Positions 32,187 to 43,560 of a stretch of DNA of 64,000 bases are shown piece by piece. The notes below the pieces were generated by a model. That model made no database searches. It saw only the letters and a list, made by a program, of their open reading frames with translations, and was not told where the DNA came from. Origin of the DNA: Amphiura filiformis (taxonomy: Eukaryota; Echinodermata; Ophiuroidea; Amphilepidida; Amphiuridae). Where the stretch lies: assembly GCF_039555335.1 (NCBI RefSeq), contig NC_092644.1, forward strand, positions 52,603,365 to 52,667,364, written 5' to 3'. The position numbers were made by a program, and so were the translations under genes. Positions within the stretch are counted from its first letter, which is position 1; every line of letters begins with the position of its first letter.

Positions 32187-34646
32187 ATTGCCCGTGGAAA
32201 TATGACACTGCACGTTTTCAGGACATAATTAAGAGCATTGGCTTACATCAGTATGTTATTGGGCCTACCCATAGAAGTGGCCATAGATTGGATCTGATAT
32301 TAGCCCGTCCTGAGCAGAAATTGATACAAAATTGTGTTGTGGGTGCCAGACTCTCGGATCATCATTTTGTGTGTTGTGATCTCCTACAGAAGAAACCGGA
32401 GTTACTCAAGGAAGATATTGTTATAAGAAACATTAGGAAAATCAATTCTCAAGAGTTTCAGAAAGATTTGAAGTTACTGTTTGACAACATTGTGGATCTG
32501 GAAAATGTTGAATATCTTACAGAAAGTTTTGAACAGTCAATAATTAACACCTTAGATATTCATGCTCCTCTTTGCAAAAGATCACAGAATGTCAGAGTCG
32601 GACAACCATGGTACAATTCAGATATTCATGAGGCCCGTAGAATAAGACGTAAACATGAAAAGATGTGGCGAAAGACTGGTTTAGAGGTTTACCATAACAT
32701 ATATATTGAACAGAACCAAGTTGTTAATAGTAAAATAGAAGCAGCTAAAAAATGCCATGTTAAAGAAAAGCTCCAATCAACAACTGACTATTTTTAGAGT
32801 TGTTAATGGACTCTTAAATAAGTGTAGTACAGTTTTACCAGCACATGAGTGTGCTAAGAAGTTATGTAATGACTTTACTAATTACTTTCAAGAGAAGGTT
32901 GACAAAATTTATTGTGGGCTTAAAAGTGAACAATATTGTGTTGTTAATACTGATGTGCACAAATCTGCAATATGTAGATTATCTAAATATGATCTTGTGT
33001 CTGAAGAGGATGAGTTGTGCTTTAGACCCAGTACCAACATGGATGCTGAAAAGCAATCTTCAACCTGTTGTGCCTATAATAACAAATATCATCAACAAGT
33101 CCATTTCTACTGGTGTTTTCCCTGATACTTTGAAGCATGCTGTTTTGAATCCTCTTATTAAAAAGCAATCTCTTAACCCAGATGAACTCAAGAACTATCG
33201 TCCCGTGGCTAACATCAAGTTTTTATCTAAGTTGATTGAGAAGCGTGTGGTTAATAATATCAGTACTCATATGCTCAAATTTAACCTTGGTGATGAATTT
33301 CAATCAGCATATTGCGCTTCACGAAGTACGGAGACAGCACTTCTCAAAGTGAAAGATGAAATCATGAGATTTATTCACAACCAAAGAGGTGTTTTCCTTG
33401 TAATGTTAGATTTAAGTGCCGCCTCCTTTTTAACAGGTTGGAGAGCGAGATTGGACTAACAGGAATAGCATTGAAGTGGTTTAAATCTTATTTCACAGGT
33501 CGAACAACGCGTGTTTTGATAAATGGAGAATATTCTGCTGTTTGTCACATGGAATATGAGCTCCCGCAAGGCTCGATTGTTGGACCTAAATCATTCACAA
33601 TATACACCATTCCCATTGGCAGAATCATCAAAACTCACAATTTATCTTATCATATATATGCTGATGGCATTCAAATTTGGACCAGCTTTATTCCTTCGGA
33701 TTTAACATCTATTCAGTCAGCCCTGGCGGTACTTGAACAGTGTATCAGTGAAGTTAGAACTTGGATGGCCGAAAATATGTTAAAACTGAATAGTGATAAA
33801 ACTGAATTTTGTGTTGCAACTTCTCCCCCATTTTAAGAAATCTATGCCTGCAGTTCATCTTCAGATTGGTAGTGATATCATTTCTCCATCCAAGACAATC
33901 CGTAACCTTGGTATAATTTTTGATGATGTGATGTCAATGTCTGAACATGTAACATCTTTGTCATGTAGTGTGAATTAGCACTTACGTAATATCACTCGTA
34001 TTCGCCGGTTCATGGACTTGGAAACATCCAGCAATATTGTTCGTTCACTTGTTTTATCTAGGTTGGACTATGGAAACGCTCTTTTGTTTGGAATACACAT
34101 CTCGCAGATTAACAGAATACAAAGACTTCAAAATTGTTTTTTTGTGCTAGAAAACGCGATCATGCCACACCATATTTACAAAAACTTCACTGGCTTCCAG
34201 TAAAGGACCGTATCATTTTCAAAATATTGCTCTATGATTTCAAAAGCTTGAATGGACTGGCACCAGATTATTTATCATCTTGTCTCACATTGTACAGTCA
34301 ATCTCGTTCTGGACTTCGCTCATCATCAGATATCACACGTCTCGCAGAGCCCACATTTTCACACAAATCTCTCAACTCTGCCGCCGATAAATGTTTTTCG
34401 CTCGCAGCACCAGGTTTATGGAATAAATTACCCATCAGTAACCGTACTTCCAGCTCATTACACAGTTTTAAAAAAGGTCTCAAAACACATCTCTTTCAAT
34501 AGTAACCTTTTCACACAAATTGTTGTTTATTTCTTTTGCTTGTAAATATTGTGTTGTTGTTGTTGTTGTATTTTTATGCGCTGTGGTCTAAATGAAATGG
34601 CGCAATATAAAAGCCCAGTGTATGTATGTATGTACGACGTATGTAT
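32187..34646 (+). mobile_element. 5'-truncated CR1/L2-type LINE inserted in a Penelope-like element
   Basis: Starts inside the endonuclease domain (G-P-T-H-R-S-G-H-R-L-D-L-I-L and L-S-D-H-H-F-V), passes through the reverse transcriptase (N-Y-R-P-V-A-N-I-K-F-L-S-K, E-L-P-Q-G-S-I-V-G-P, then Y-A-D-G) and ends with the usual K-K-G-L-K-T-H-L-F terminus, a (GTT)n tract and ATGT-rich tail. A 10-bp target duplication flanks it: GGTGTGAATG at 32177-32186 and GGCGTGAATG at 34647-34656. The copy is dead: the frame shifts near 32790, 33020, 33830 and later, the RT A box is deleted after L-D-L-S-A-A, and the catalytic YADD reads YADG. Length 2.46 kb against 3-5 kb for whole elements of this group. Confidence 0.85.
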
Positions 34647-34996
34647 GGCGTGAATGGCACCCGTAACTCTGATGTGATGTCATTGATGGTACATGCGTTG
34701 GCTGGATTGAAGTGACGGGCCACCGGAAAACCGTCCAAATTGCACCTTATTGAACGCAAATGTCCAGTGAACCGGTCGGCCAACATCCGTAAAGTCTCAC
34801 CAACGTAAAGAATATTGCAGCGGGTGCAGATAATCACATAGACAACGTTCGTAGATGTACAGGTGAATTGATCCTTGATATCAAAGTGTCCCGATGGACC
34901 ATTAATACGGAGATTGGCCTCGTTGGATACGTAAGGGCAAGTATTGCAAAGTTTACGAGCACAACTGTATGTTCCAGCTTTGGCATCGTTCTCCAC
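34647..34996 (-). mobile_element. Penelope-like element A, GIY-YIG piece
   Basis: The minus strand encodes a Cys-pair region (C-A-R-K-L-C-N-T-C-P-Y), then V-V-Y-V-I-I-C-T-R-C-N-I-L-Y-V-G-E-T and R-F-x-G-H-L-R-S, the GIY-YIG endonuclease pattern of Penelope-like retroelements. It is nearly identical to 37130-37430 of element B in inverted orientation. At about 34996 it meets the 5' end of element B head to head. Confidence 0.85.
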
Positions 34997-37876
34997 CGGT
35001 TCAAAAGACGATCCTGAACTTGGCCATGGCCACCTTTGGCAAAACACGCTTTGCTAGCCATATAAAATTTATCAGCAAATGTCTTCATCGTCAGATAATT
35101 CCTAATGGATTTCGCTTAAAGTTCAACGCTAATGTAACTCATGAGTCAATGTATCTACGCCGAAGCAGCATTGCTGTTAGCCAATGATCACGTAAACTCA
35201 TGCATTCCGCATTATCTACTATGACTGACAAGAAAACTCACAAATGAGAAACCTTGGATCTGAGTTAACCACACAACTGTCGGACACCAAGCATGCTCGC
35301 CATCTCATCCACCTCGCCAACAGTCAACTGTTTCAGTTTGTTTCACAGCTAGATCAAAGGCGACAAGCTTAAACGCTTGGATTCCACCAGTCTTGTAAAC
35401 CAACGTAAGGCTTCAAATGCACATCACAAACTTATAGTTACCATACCACCTAATCTCGCCCTCACAGAGGATGAACGCAGTGTTTTAAGCAATTAAGGTT
35501 TCAACTTTGTTCCTTTGGATTATTCTACTAAGGAATTTGACATTCGCCAGGACGTTGATGATGTGTTTTTTTATCATAGACTCCGTCTTAAATACACTTC
35601 CAAGATGAATCTCCTAATGACAACAGCGATCCTGATCCGTTTGAAAACCTACAACCCAAACGTTCCACCTGGATACCTCCCTCCGGAGAAAACAAGATCA
35701 TTGACAAAGTTATTAATAGATGTCGCGATGAACTAGAACCTCTACTTGAAGTCTAAGGCTACTTACAAACCCAACATGAGCCATAATGAACTATCTGCTA
35801 ACAAGGCCAACCGCGACATAATCATTAAAAGTGCCGACAAAGGTGGGGCTATAGTTGTTTGGGACAGAAATTTATATACGGAGGAAGCTACCAGGCAACT
35901 ATCTGATGTTGGCACTTACAACAAACTTAATGCAGATCCTACCTCTGCCAGTCAAGATGTCGTTAGTAGAAAAGTCAAAGATCTCATCAAACAGAAGCAA
36001 CTTCCCCGCGCATCTGCCAAAAGCCTCATCCACCCATGTCCGCAGATCGCTAACTTTTATATCCTACCCTGTATCTTCGCACTCTTGTCCAACAGTCCAA
36101 ATTGCTACTTACCTTGACTCCGTTCTCACGCCTCTTGTCCAACAGCTCCCCACATATGTGCAAGACTCTTCCCACGCTCTCTGCCTCCTGAAATACTTCA
36201 GGTTCAACCAACCCGGCGATAAATATCTCTTCACGATGGATATTTCATCCCTCTATACCTGCCTTCCTCATAAGCTGTGCATGGAAGCCCTCTCATTCTA
36301 TCTGAACCAGTGTAACGACCAATTTGTGTCCACCGACACTCTACTCAAATTGTGCGAATTGGTCCTGACCACCAACGATTTTCAGTTTAACGGCGACAGA
36401 CAACGCAAAGGGATAGCCATGGATTCCCGTCTTGAATCAGGCGTTGCATGCCTCAGCATGGGTTACATTGAGAGAAGCATACTTGACCTATGTAGAGAAT
36501 CCACCCCATCCTTTAAGAGATATATTGACGATATTCTAGGTATTTTTGTCGGTGACCGCCAGGACCTCGAGTCATTCATGAAATATCCAGCAGCAGTATC
36601 TCTTTCCTGGACTTGCAACTTTTTATTCAAGAGGACAGTATCCACACCACGATCCAATTTAAACAGACTGACTCCCACAATTTTCTCCGCTTTGAATCCA
36701 GCCATCCACCAGCATGCATGAAATCCATTCCTTACAGCCAACTGCTCAGAGCGAAACGCACATGTAGTCAAGAAGAAGACTTCAAAGACGTTGCTGGAGA
36801 AATGATTGGATTCTTCAATGACCGCAGCTATCCAGATAATATCACCAAGTCTGCCCTGACGCGCGTCAATAAAGTCCAACGCGATGAGGCTCTTCAACCA
36901 TCCAGCCGCGATAAACCCAATCGGACTCCATAATTTTGCGCTCACCTATCACCCTCACAATGTCCCATCCGGAACATCATATTCAAGAACTATAAGACTC
37001 TTCAACATGATCCATCCACTCGGTACGTTTTCACAGACCCTCCCGTTACAGCTTTTAGAAAGGATCGAAACCTCTCCAACCACCTTGTTCGCGCATCCCA
37101 TCCTCATACTTTGGACCAGAACGATGCCAAAGCTAGAACATACAGTTGTGCTCGTAAACGTTGCAATACTTGCCCTTACGTATCCAACGAGGCCAATCTC
37201 CGTATTAATGGTCCATCCGGGCACTTCACCTGAACCTCTACGAACGTTGTCTATGTGATTATCTGCACCCGCTGCAATATTCTTTACGTTGGTGAGACTT
37301 TACGGAGGTTGGCCGACCGGTTCAATGAACATTTGCGTTCAATAAGGTGCAATTTGGACGGTTTTCCAGTGGCCCGTCACTTCAATCCACCCAACGCATG
37401 TACCATCAATGACATCAGAGTTACCGGTGCCATTCACACCAGAGGCAACAATCAAGATCGCATTGCTGTTGAACATAAACTCATTTTCAAACTGGGAACT
37501 GTTCAACCAAATGGACTCAACAAATTTGACATTTTCAGTGTCTAACTTTTATTCCCAGCTCTTGGACTATAACACCCTTTTGGGTATTTTGTTCGCCTTT
37601 GGCTCCTAGACTATATTGTGTTGATTTATTTTTCTCACATTTTGCCTAAGTCATCAAAAAGGTCCGACCAAGTACTTTTAATTCTTTTTTCCCTGTTTTG
37701 CTTGGTCAATGGCCTTTTTTTTATCATGTTTGTAAGTGTGTAGTTCAGAACATTTTTTTTCTTATTGTTCTGAGTTACTCACCCAACCATTTTTGTTATT
37801 TTGTATTATGTAGGCCTAATTGCCAGTTTGTTTCATTTAGATTTGTGCATTTTGCTTGGTATCATCACACTTGTTA
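34997..37876 (+). mobile_element. Penelope-like element B (RT plus GIY-YIG), broken
   Basis: Nearly full-length Penelope-like retroelement. The N-terminal part has I-P-N-G-F-R-L-K-F; next come I-K-S-A-D-K-G-G-A-I-V-V-W and a K-L-N-A-D-P-T segment; the reverse transcriptase shows F-T-M-D-I-S-S-L-Y-T and R-Y-I-D-D-I-L; the C-terminus has the GIY-YIG endonuclease (I-C-T-R-C-N-I-L-Y-V-G-E-T). About 2.9 kb. It is broken in several places and cannot encode one protein as it stands. The 3' end is fixed by the point at which it stops matching element A. High similarity of the arms of A and B suggests that the pair is not very old. Confidence 0.85.
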
Positions 37877-38182
37877 AAGGGTTTTACCCCGGGGGTTTTA
37901 CACCCGAAACGATGTGTCTCTTAAATTGTATTCAATTTTGCACTGCGCCTATAATTTTCTCAACTTCGACCATATTTTATCCAGTGCTACGCATGTATTT
38001 AATTATACAGCAGAATTTGAAATATGTATTTATCTTTTAATATGGAATTGGAGAATCATTATACCGGTATCATGATAAAACAGTAAGAATTATTTTGTAT
38101 TGCTATGTAATCGATGCATTCTTTTGATTTCAAGAAGGAAATCTTGATAAACTTGATGCTATCATTGATTTACATGAACAGC
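37877..38182. other. Spacer between Penelope-like pair and GPCR duplication
   Basis: About 300 AT-rich bases with a short palindrome, TTTTACCCCGGGGGTTTTA, right after the end of element B. No gene or repeat family recognised. Confidence 0.4.
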
Positions 38183-38804
38183 TCTCTTCCCTAGTAAAAG
38201 TGGCACAATTGTGATTTTACCCTTTATCTTGAGATTAAAACAAGCAACATATCTCGAGATTAAAACAAGCAAATTGAACAGATCAAACGGCATTTGAGAG
38301 CTAAGACTGCGCCCTTGACGTTGATTTAAGCATCATGTCACAACAGTATTTTCTAATTGCCAAAGACGGCGCTTTTTACTTGCACAATTTTTTGAGACAG
38401 GCTGTATATACGAAAATTCGAGTATCTGCTTTTTATGGTTAGTTTGAATTATGATTTAGTGAATCACTAAAGGTGTTGTTATTGTTGTTGTGCTATCCAC
38501 GTGGCCTAAAACTAAAGCTAGCTATGTTAATGTTTTGAGTTTATATTGATTCCTTCTAAAACAGACATGTCATAAGCAACAATAATTCTCCGATTCTCCT
38601 ATCTGATGTAATCTATAAACATATTATATAGTATTCACACGGGATCCGTATTGATTTGCAACCCTGAGGTCCATTTCATTTAACTTTACGAAACTTCGGA
38701 AGTCTCAAAATCGTTCGTAACTTGCAAAATCCGATGAGAGTTACAACGAAGCTTAATTCGTAAACTTGAGCTAAGTGAAATGAACCCCTCCCTGATAGCA
38801 AGTG

Positions 38805-39843
38805 TCAGCTAGTGTCTGCGCGGCACTTGGATCCGCATCTGGGAAATGAACAACATATTCGTTTGACGAAGAGCGCATAACCGTCACGAAAGTTCTGATT
38901 AGTAGCTGCATACAGCACACTGTTAATGGAACTATTAGTGTGTGCCGAGGTATTGGCGAGAAGCCAAAATAATTTTGGCCAACTATCAGAAACGTCAAAG
39001 AAAATCGCAACTCCATAAAACGTCCACATCAGAAAAAATGTCACAAATATAGTCGCCACGGACTTCAGCAATCGCATATCACTGCGTTTAATAGGAGTTG
39101 CACATTGGTTTTGTAATCGTCTTTTACTTTCTCGAGCAAACCAGAATATGCGAAAGTAGCAGAAGCCGGTTACGCCTATAGGAAGAAACAATCCGAGTAA
39201 TATTATAGATCTATTATATATAGTTCGTCGTCTGATCGTATGTGCAAAAATACGCCTTTTCGTTATATATGTGCCTTCCAGGCCCCAAAATCATCGGCAG
39301 ATCCATTATGAAACAACAAAGCCACATTGAAGCAAGCATAAAGGGAACTGTTTTCTTGTTATATATCTTGTGGTAGTGGATATGGTGACATATTGCCACA
39401 TACCTGTTTAGTGAAATCGCTGACAGGCTCAATATCGAACACGTACAACTCATGAAGCAAATAGCAGCTAACGTTTCACATACTTCTGGATAATTTTTGT
39501 AAAGTGATACATTAAAAACCGCCATTAGGGAAAAAGGGTTGGTTATCGCAGAAATGGATAAATCAGCTACTGCCAAATTGCCAACAAACACATTACCTAA
39601 TATTCGGAGTTTCTCATGCGTAAAAAGAGCACCGATGACAAGAACATTGCCAAGAGTGCCCAAAATGGACGTAGTCACTGTCACAAATAAAAAGAATATT
39701 ATCACGAAGTCAAGTTCAGATGTCATAGTTGCTTCAGTCACGGCTTCAGTAGACATGTTACTTTCCATCATGTCAAGCACTTTGAGCCTAGTTAAAGAAT
39801 TGAGTTCTATGACGAAAGAGAGAATGATGTTTAGACATACCAT
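38805..39843 (-). pseudogene. Melatonin-receptor-like GPCR, frameshifted copy
   Basis: Class A GPCR almost identical in sequence and landmarks to the intact neighbour at 41957-42994. TM1 to TM4 and extracellular loop 2 are in one frame (39843-39214), which stops after D-Q-T-T-N-Y-I; TM5 to TM7 follow in another frame down to 38805. The cause is visible: a TA dinucleotide run of the gene (near 39215-39222) is one TA shorter than in copy 2, a 2-bp slip. The tail after R-I-C-C also differs and is shorter. An inframe start is available either at 39843 or at the double Met before E-S-N-M-S-T. It may be a true pseudogene, a polymorphic null allele, or an assembly error in a short repeat. Confidence 0.85.
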
Positions 39844-40011
39844 AAGGTTTTGCGGCTATACGAATACGATGTAGTGCTAGTCGTTCAATGTGCCTCACTA
39901 CTAATGTCATCATTTATATCAGAGGTCGGTTTTGGTAGGGAGATTTGATTGACGCAAAATGTTTGACAGACAATGAAACATTAATTCATTCATCCAGGTA
40001 AAATAAATATT

Positions 40012-40127
40012 TAATTGGAATATAATCTAATCATCAGACGGCCTGAAGATGCACCTAGAATAAGGTGTGATACCGTAGCCTCTCAAAATTAAAGTGAGGT
40101 CAGTTGATTAGATTATATTCCAATTTA
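40012..40127. repeat. Small foldback with inverted 21-bp arms
   Basis: Arms TAATTGGAATATAATCTAATC (40012-40032) and its complement (40107-40127) enclose about 75 bases. The loop reads CTGAAGA, a GCACC/GGTGT stem, then GATAC, an order that recalls a degraded hammerhead ribozyme core. The segment has no counterpart in duplication unit 2, so it inserted after the duplication or was lost from unit 2. It lies 170 bases upstream of GPCR copy 1. Confidence 0.6.
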
Positions 40128-40948
40128 ATATACAATGAAACAGTTATTTCGTCATAAAATCACGGACATATGAGTGATTTTTTTGTTATTAGATGTACTT
40201 GCAACTGTAATGCTGAACAGGTAATTCAATTGATCTGCACAAATTTAATAATTATTTTTGTCCAAGTGCAATTTTATGCGTCATAGAAGGCATTATTAAA
40301 TAAACAAAACCATAATAATGCACAATTGCACATCCTTTCTTGTGCAAAATGTTTTGTATTAAATGTTGATTTCTAAAGGAACAACATGAACAATGCAAGA
40401 CTTCAGATCTGTAAATCGATTGACCTGAGCTCCTGAGGATATGATTTTGTAAAGTTGTAAAATAAATATTAAAGCAGTTCATCTAATTTGTTCGAACAAA
40501 AAATTGAAAGAGATAATCATAGAACCCCTTATTCAAAAAAGCAATTTATCACGCACGTTATTGTTTAACGAAATACGCATTTCCCAGCAAACACTAACCA
40601 TTTTATAGAACAATGACGGGTTATATATGAAGAGCATTAAATACCATTCAGAAAACATTTTGAAAACTTGATGTATATAAACAGATTAAAAGGTTTTCGT
40701 AGTAAAAATTCAAAACAACAACAACAAACAAAACTCACTTGTTTTTCACACAGTGTCGGCAATCCAATATGTTGCCTTTCTCAATGGTGAATGCCAATCG
40801 ATCCTTTGTTGGATTGTATGGAAAACAAGCGAGGTTTTCTTGGAATATTTGATATGAAAACTTTAAATCTGACTTCTGAATTCCTGTTGAATCGCTTCAA
40901 TAATTGATGTTAACAGTCTAACATATTATTCAGCTAGAATTGACAGAC

Positions 40949-43560
40949 CTCTTCCCTAGTAAAAGTGGCACAATTGTGATTTTACTCTTTCGTTGTTAAC
41001 TAAACATATCTCGAGATTAAAACAAGCAAATTGAACAGAACAAATACGGCATTTGAGAGCTAAGACTGCGCCCTTGACGTTGATGTAAGTATCATGTCAC
41101 AACGTACGGTATTTTCAAAGAGGGCGCTTTTCACTTGCACAATTTTTTAGACAGGCTGTATATATATATGACCTGCTACAAGGAAATGAGTATAAAGTCG
41201 CAAGTTGATAGTTAATTCGAGACATCCTGGCTGACTGAGTTGATGTTCTTTGTTTGCCACGCACCTGTACAAGCCAGTAGTGTCTGGTTTGCCTTTTTGG
41301 TTATGGTGTTGATAGGTCAGAGCTGATGGTTACTCCCAGATATTTGGAATTGGTTGTTAAGGCTAGATGTTGGCCTTATAGTGAATAAGTGGTGTGAATG
41401 GGAGATCGTTTGTTGCTAATACGCAGGACTTCACATTCAGGATTGAATGACATACCCCACTACTTTTCCTATGTCTGGAGACAGTTTAAATATTCTTGCA
41501 ACAATCTTCGAGCAGTCAATAGGTATTATTATAGCTCCTATGGAAAATGGTGCGAAAGTTTTATTTCATTTCGTAGGCATGGTAGGTTAGCCATGTAAGC
41601 CAAATTTTTAGAGCCGCGGCGGGTCAATTCAAGGCTTTTTTCAGGCTTTCTCATTGAATCTGGTACTTTCTCGAAATAACGACAGTGGATAAAACCGGTC
41701 CGTATGAATAATTGTAAATAATGTACATGCAATCCATACATGATAAATGATAAACATAATAATAATATATCCACCATATTATACATTTTGTTGATGTTCA
41801 CTATAAGGTTGGGCGTGTTAAAAGCATTCCCTTGCTCAAAGTAATAATTGGCTGACAAGTAAAAACCGTTTGTTGTCATCGTAGATGTATTTTGTCCTCT
41901 CATCAAATTTCGTTCCAGAAAGTATGCTGTAGACTGATGAAGCTAAATCCATAAAATTAAGATGTGACACGATGTTCTTTGGAACTGCCAGATGATGAAT
42001 CAATTGCAATTCTCAATGTATCTTTTGGTGCCATATTATGCAGGCAACAACATATTCGTTTGATGAAGAGCGCATAACCGTCACGAAAGTTCTGATTGGT
42101 AGCCGCATACAGTACACTGTTAATGGAACTATTAGTGTGAGCCGAGGCAATGGCAAGAAGCCAATATAATTTTGGCCAACTTCCAGAAACGTCAAAGAGA
42201 ATCGCAAGTCCATAAGACGTCCACATCAGTAAAAATGTCACAAATATAGTCGCCACGGACTTGAGCAATCGCATGTCACTGCGTTTAATAGGAGTTGCAC
42301 ATTGGTTTTGTAATCGTCGTTTACTTTCCCGAGCAAACCAGAATATGCGAAAATAGCAGAAGCCCGTTACACTCATAGGAATAAACAATCCGAGTGATAT
42401 GATAAATCTATTATATATATAGTTCGTCGTCTGATCGAGTGAGCAAAAATACGCCTTTTCGTTATATACGTGTCTTCCCAGCCCCAAAATCATCGGCAGA
42501 TCCAGTATGAAACAATAAAGCCACATTGAAGCAAGTATAAAGGGAACTGTTTTCTTGTTATATATCTTGTGGTAGTGGATATGGTGACATATTGCCACAT
42601 ACCTGTTTAGTGAAATCGCTGACATACTCAATATCGAGCACATACAACTCATTGTGCAAATAACAGCTAACGTTTCACATACTTCTGGATAATTTTTGTA
42701 AAGTGATACATTAAAAACTGCCATTACCGAAAAGGGGTTGGTTAGAGCAGAAATGCATAAGTCAGCTACTGCTAAATTGCCGACAAACACATTACCTAAT
42801 ACTCTGAGTTTCTTATGCGTAAAAAGAGCACCGATGACAAGAAAATTGCCAAGTGTACCCAAAAAGGATGTAGTCACTGTCACAAATAAAAAGAATATTA
42901 TCTTGAAATCAAGTTCAAATTTCATAGTTGCTTCAGTCACAGCTTCAGTAGACATGTTACTTTCCATCGTTTCATATATAGAATTGAGTTCCATGATGAC
43001 TTATATGAACAACTGAGAGGATGATGTTTAACACCATACGGTTTTACGGCCCCAAATACGATGTAGATCGAGTCGTTCAATGTTGCATACTTATAATGTC
43101 ATCATTTAAATATCAGATGCGTTTAAAACTGTACGAAAACGTTGAATATGCGAAGTGTTAATTCAATTGATCTATAAAAATTTAGTGTCTGTACAAGTAT
43201 AATTGTATGCGCCATATAAAGGCATTATTAAATAAACAAAGCTATAATAATGCACATTATTGCACGTCCTTTCTTATACTAAATGTCAGTTGTAAAGGAA
43301 CAACATGGAAAATGTAAGACTACAGATCTGTGAATCAATTGATATATGTAAAAATGAGATGAGTTGTAAAAGTAATAAAATGAACATTAAAGAAGTTCAT
43401 CAAATTTGTTCGAACAAAATTGAAAAAGATAATCATATAACCCCTTATTCAAAAATGCAATTTATCACGTACGTTATTATTTAAGAAAATGCACATTTCC
43501 CATCAATCAAACACAAAACATTTAACAGAAAAATGATGGGTAAAGGGTATAAAATGTTTG
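40949..43560. repeat. Segmental duplication unit 2 (GPCR copy 2)
   Basis: Second unit of the tandem duplication, with the same order of blocks as unit 1 (38183-40640). The stretch 41170-41950, between the first shared block and the gene, has no counterpart in unit 1 but part of it recurs at 44.5 and 47.3 kb. Short unmatched stretches on both sides show that insertions or losses occurred after duplication. Confidence 0.85.
41957..42994 (-). CDS. Melatonin-receptor-like class A GPCR
   Basis: Intact intronless frame of 345 residues; a seven-helix plasma-membrane receptor that should signal through G proteins. Landmarks: N-glycosylation site in E-S-N-M-S-T; TM1 with G-T-L-G-N; TM2 with N-L-A-V-A-D; TM3 ending in N-R-Y-V-A-I-C-H-H, the NRY form of the DRY motif used by melatonin receptors; Cys in C-E-T-L and in Y-F-C-S for the TM3-ECL2 disulfide; TM6 F-L-L-M-W-T-S-Y, which lacks the usual CWxP; TM7 N-S-V-L-Y followed by N-Q-N-F-R, close to N-A-I-I-Y-G-L-L-N-Q-N-F-R of melatonin receptors. 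The tail has paired Cys (R-I-C-C-C) for palmitoylation and a Ser-rich end. Family placement is by motif; the ligand is unknown, and an echinoderm/lancelet orphan subfamily is as likely as a true melatonin receptor. The start at 42994 was chosen because copy 1 shares the sequence from there on. Confidence 0.92.
   Translation of the reverse strand: MELNSIYETMESNMSTEAVTEATMKFELDFKIIFFLFVTVTTSFLGTLGNFLVIGALFTHKKLRVLGNVFVGNLAVADLCISALTNPFSVMAVFNVSLYKNYPEVCETLAVICTMSCMCSILSMSAISLNRYVAICHHIHYHKIYNKKTVPFILASMWLYCFILDLPMILGLGRHVYNEKAYFCSLDQTTNYIYNRFIISLGLFIPMSVTGFCYFRIFWFARESKRRLQNQCATPIKRSDMRLLKSVATIFVTFLLMWTSYGLAILFDVSGSWPKLYWLLAIASAHTNSSINSVLYAATNQNFRDGYALFIKRICCCLHNMAPKDTLRIAIDSSSGSSKEHRVTS

Larger units (their letters stand above)
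38183..40640. repeat. Segmental duplication unit 1 (GPCR copy 1)
   Basis: Unit of a tandem segmental duplication. Its 3' flank 38183-38411, GPCR frame 38805-39843 with 5' flank to 39920, and upstream block 40210-40640 each match, in order and orientation, 40949-41166, 41957-43100 and 43140-43560. Both gene body and noncoding flanks are shared, which shows DNA-level duplication rather than retrocopying. The unit is about 2.5 kb. Confidence 0.85.

Noticed and set aside
34298-34545. Frames overlapping the LINE 3' region on both strands
   Set aside because: Shadows of the LINE coding sequence; the true frame ends in the family-typical K-T-H-L-F.
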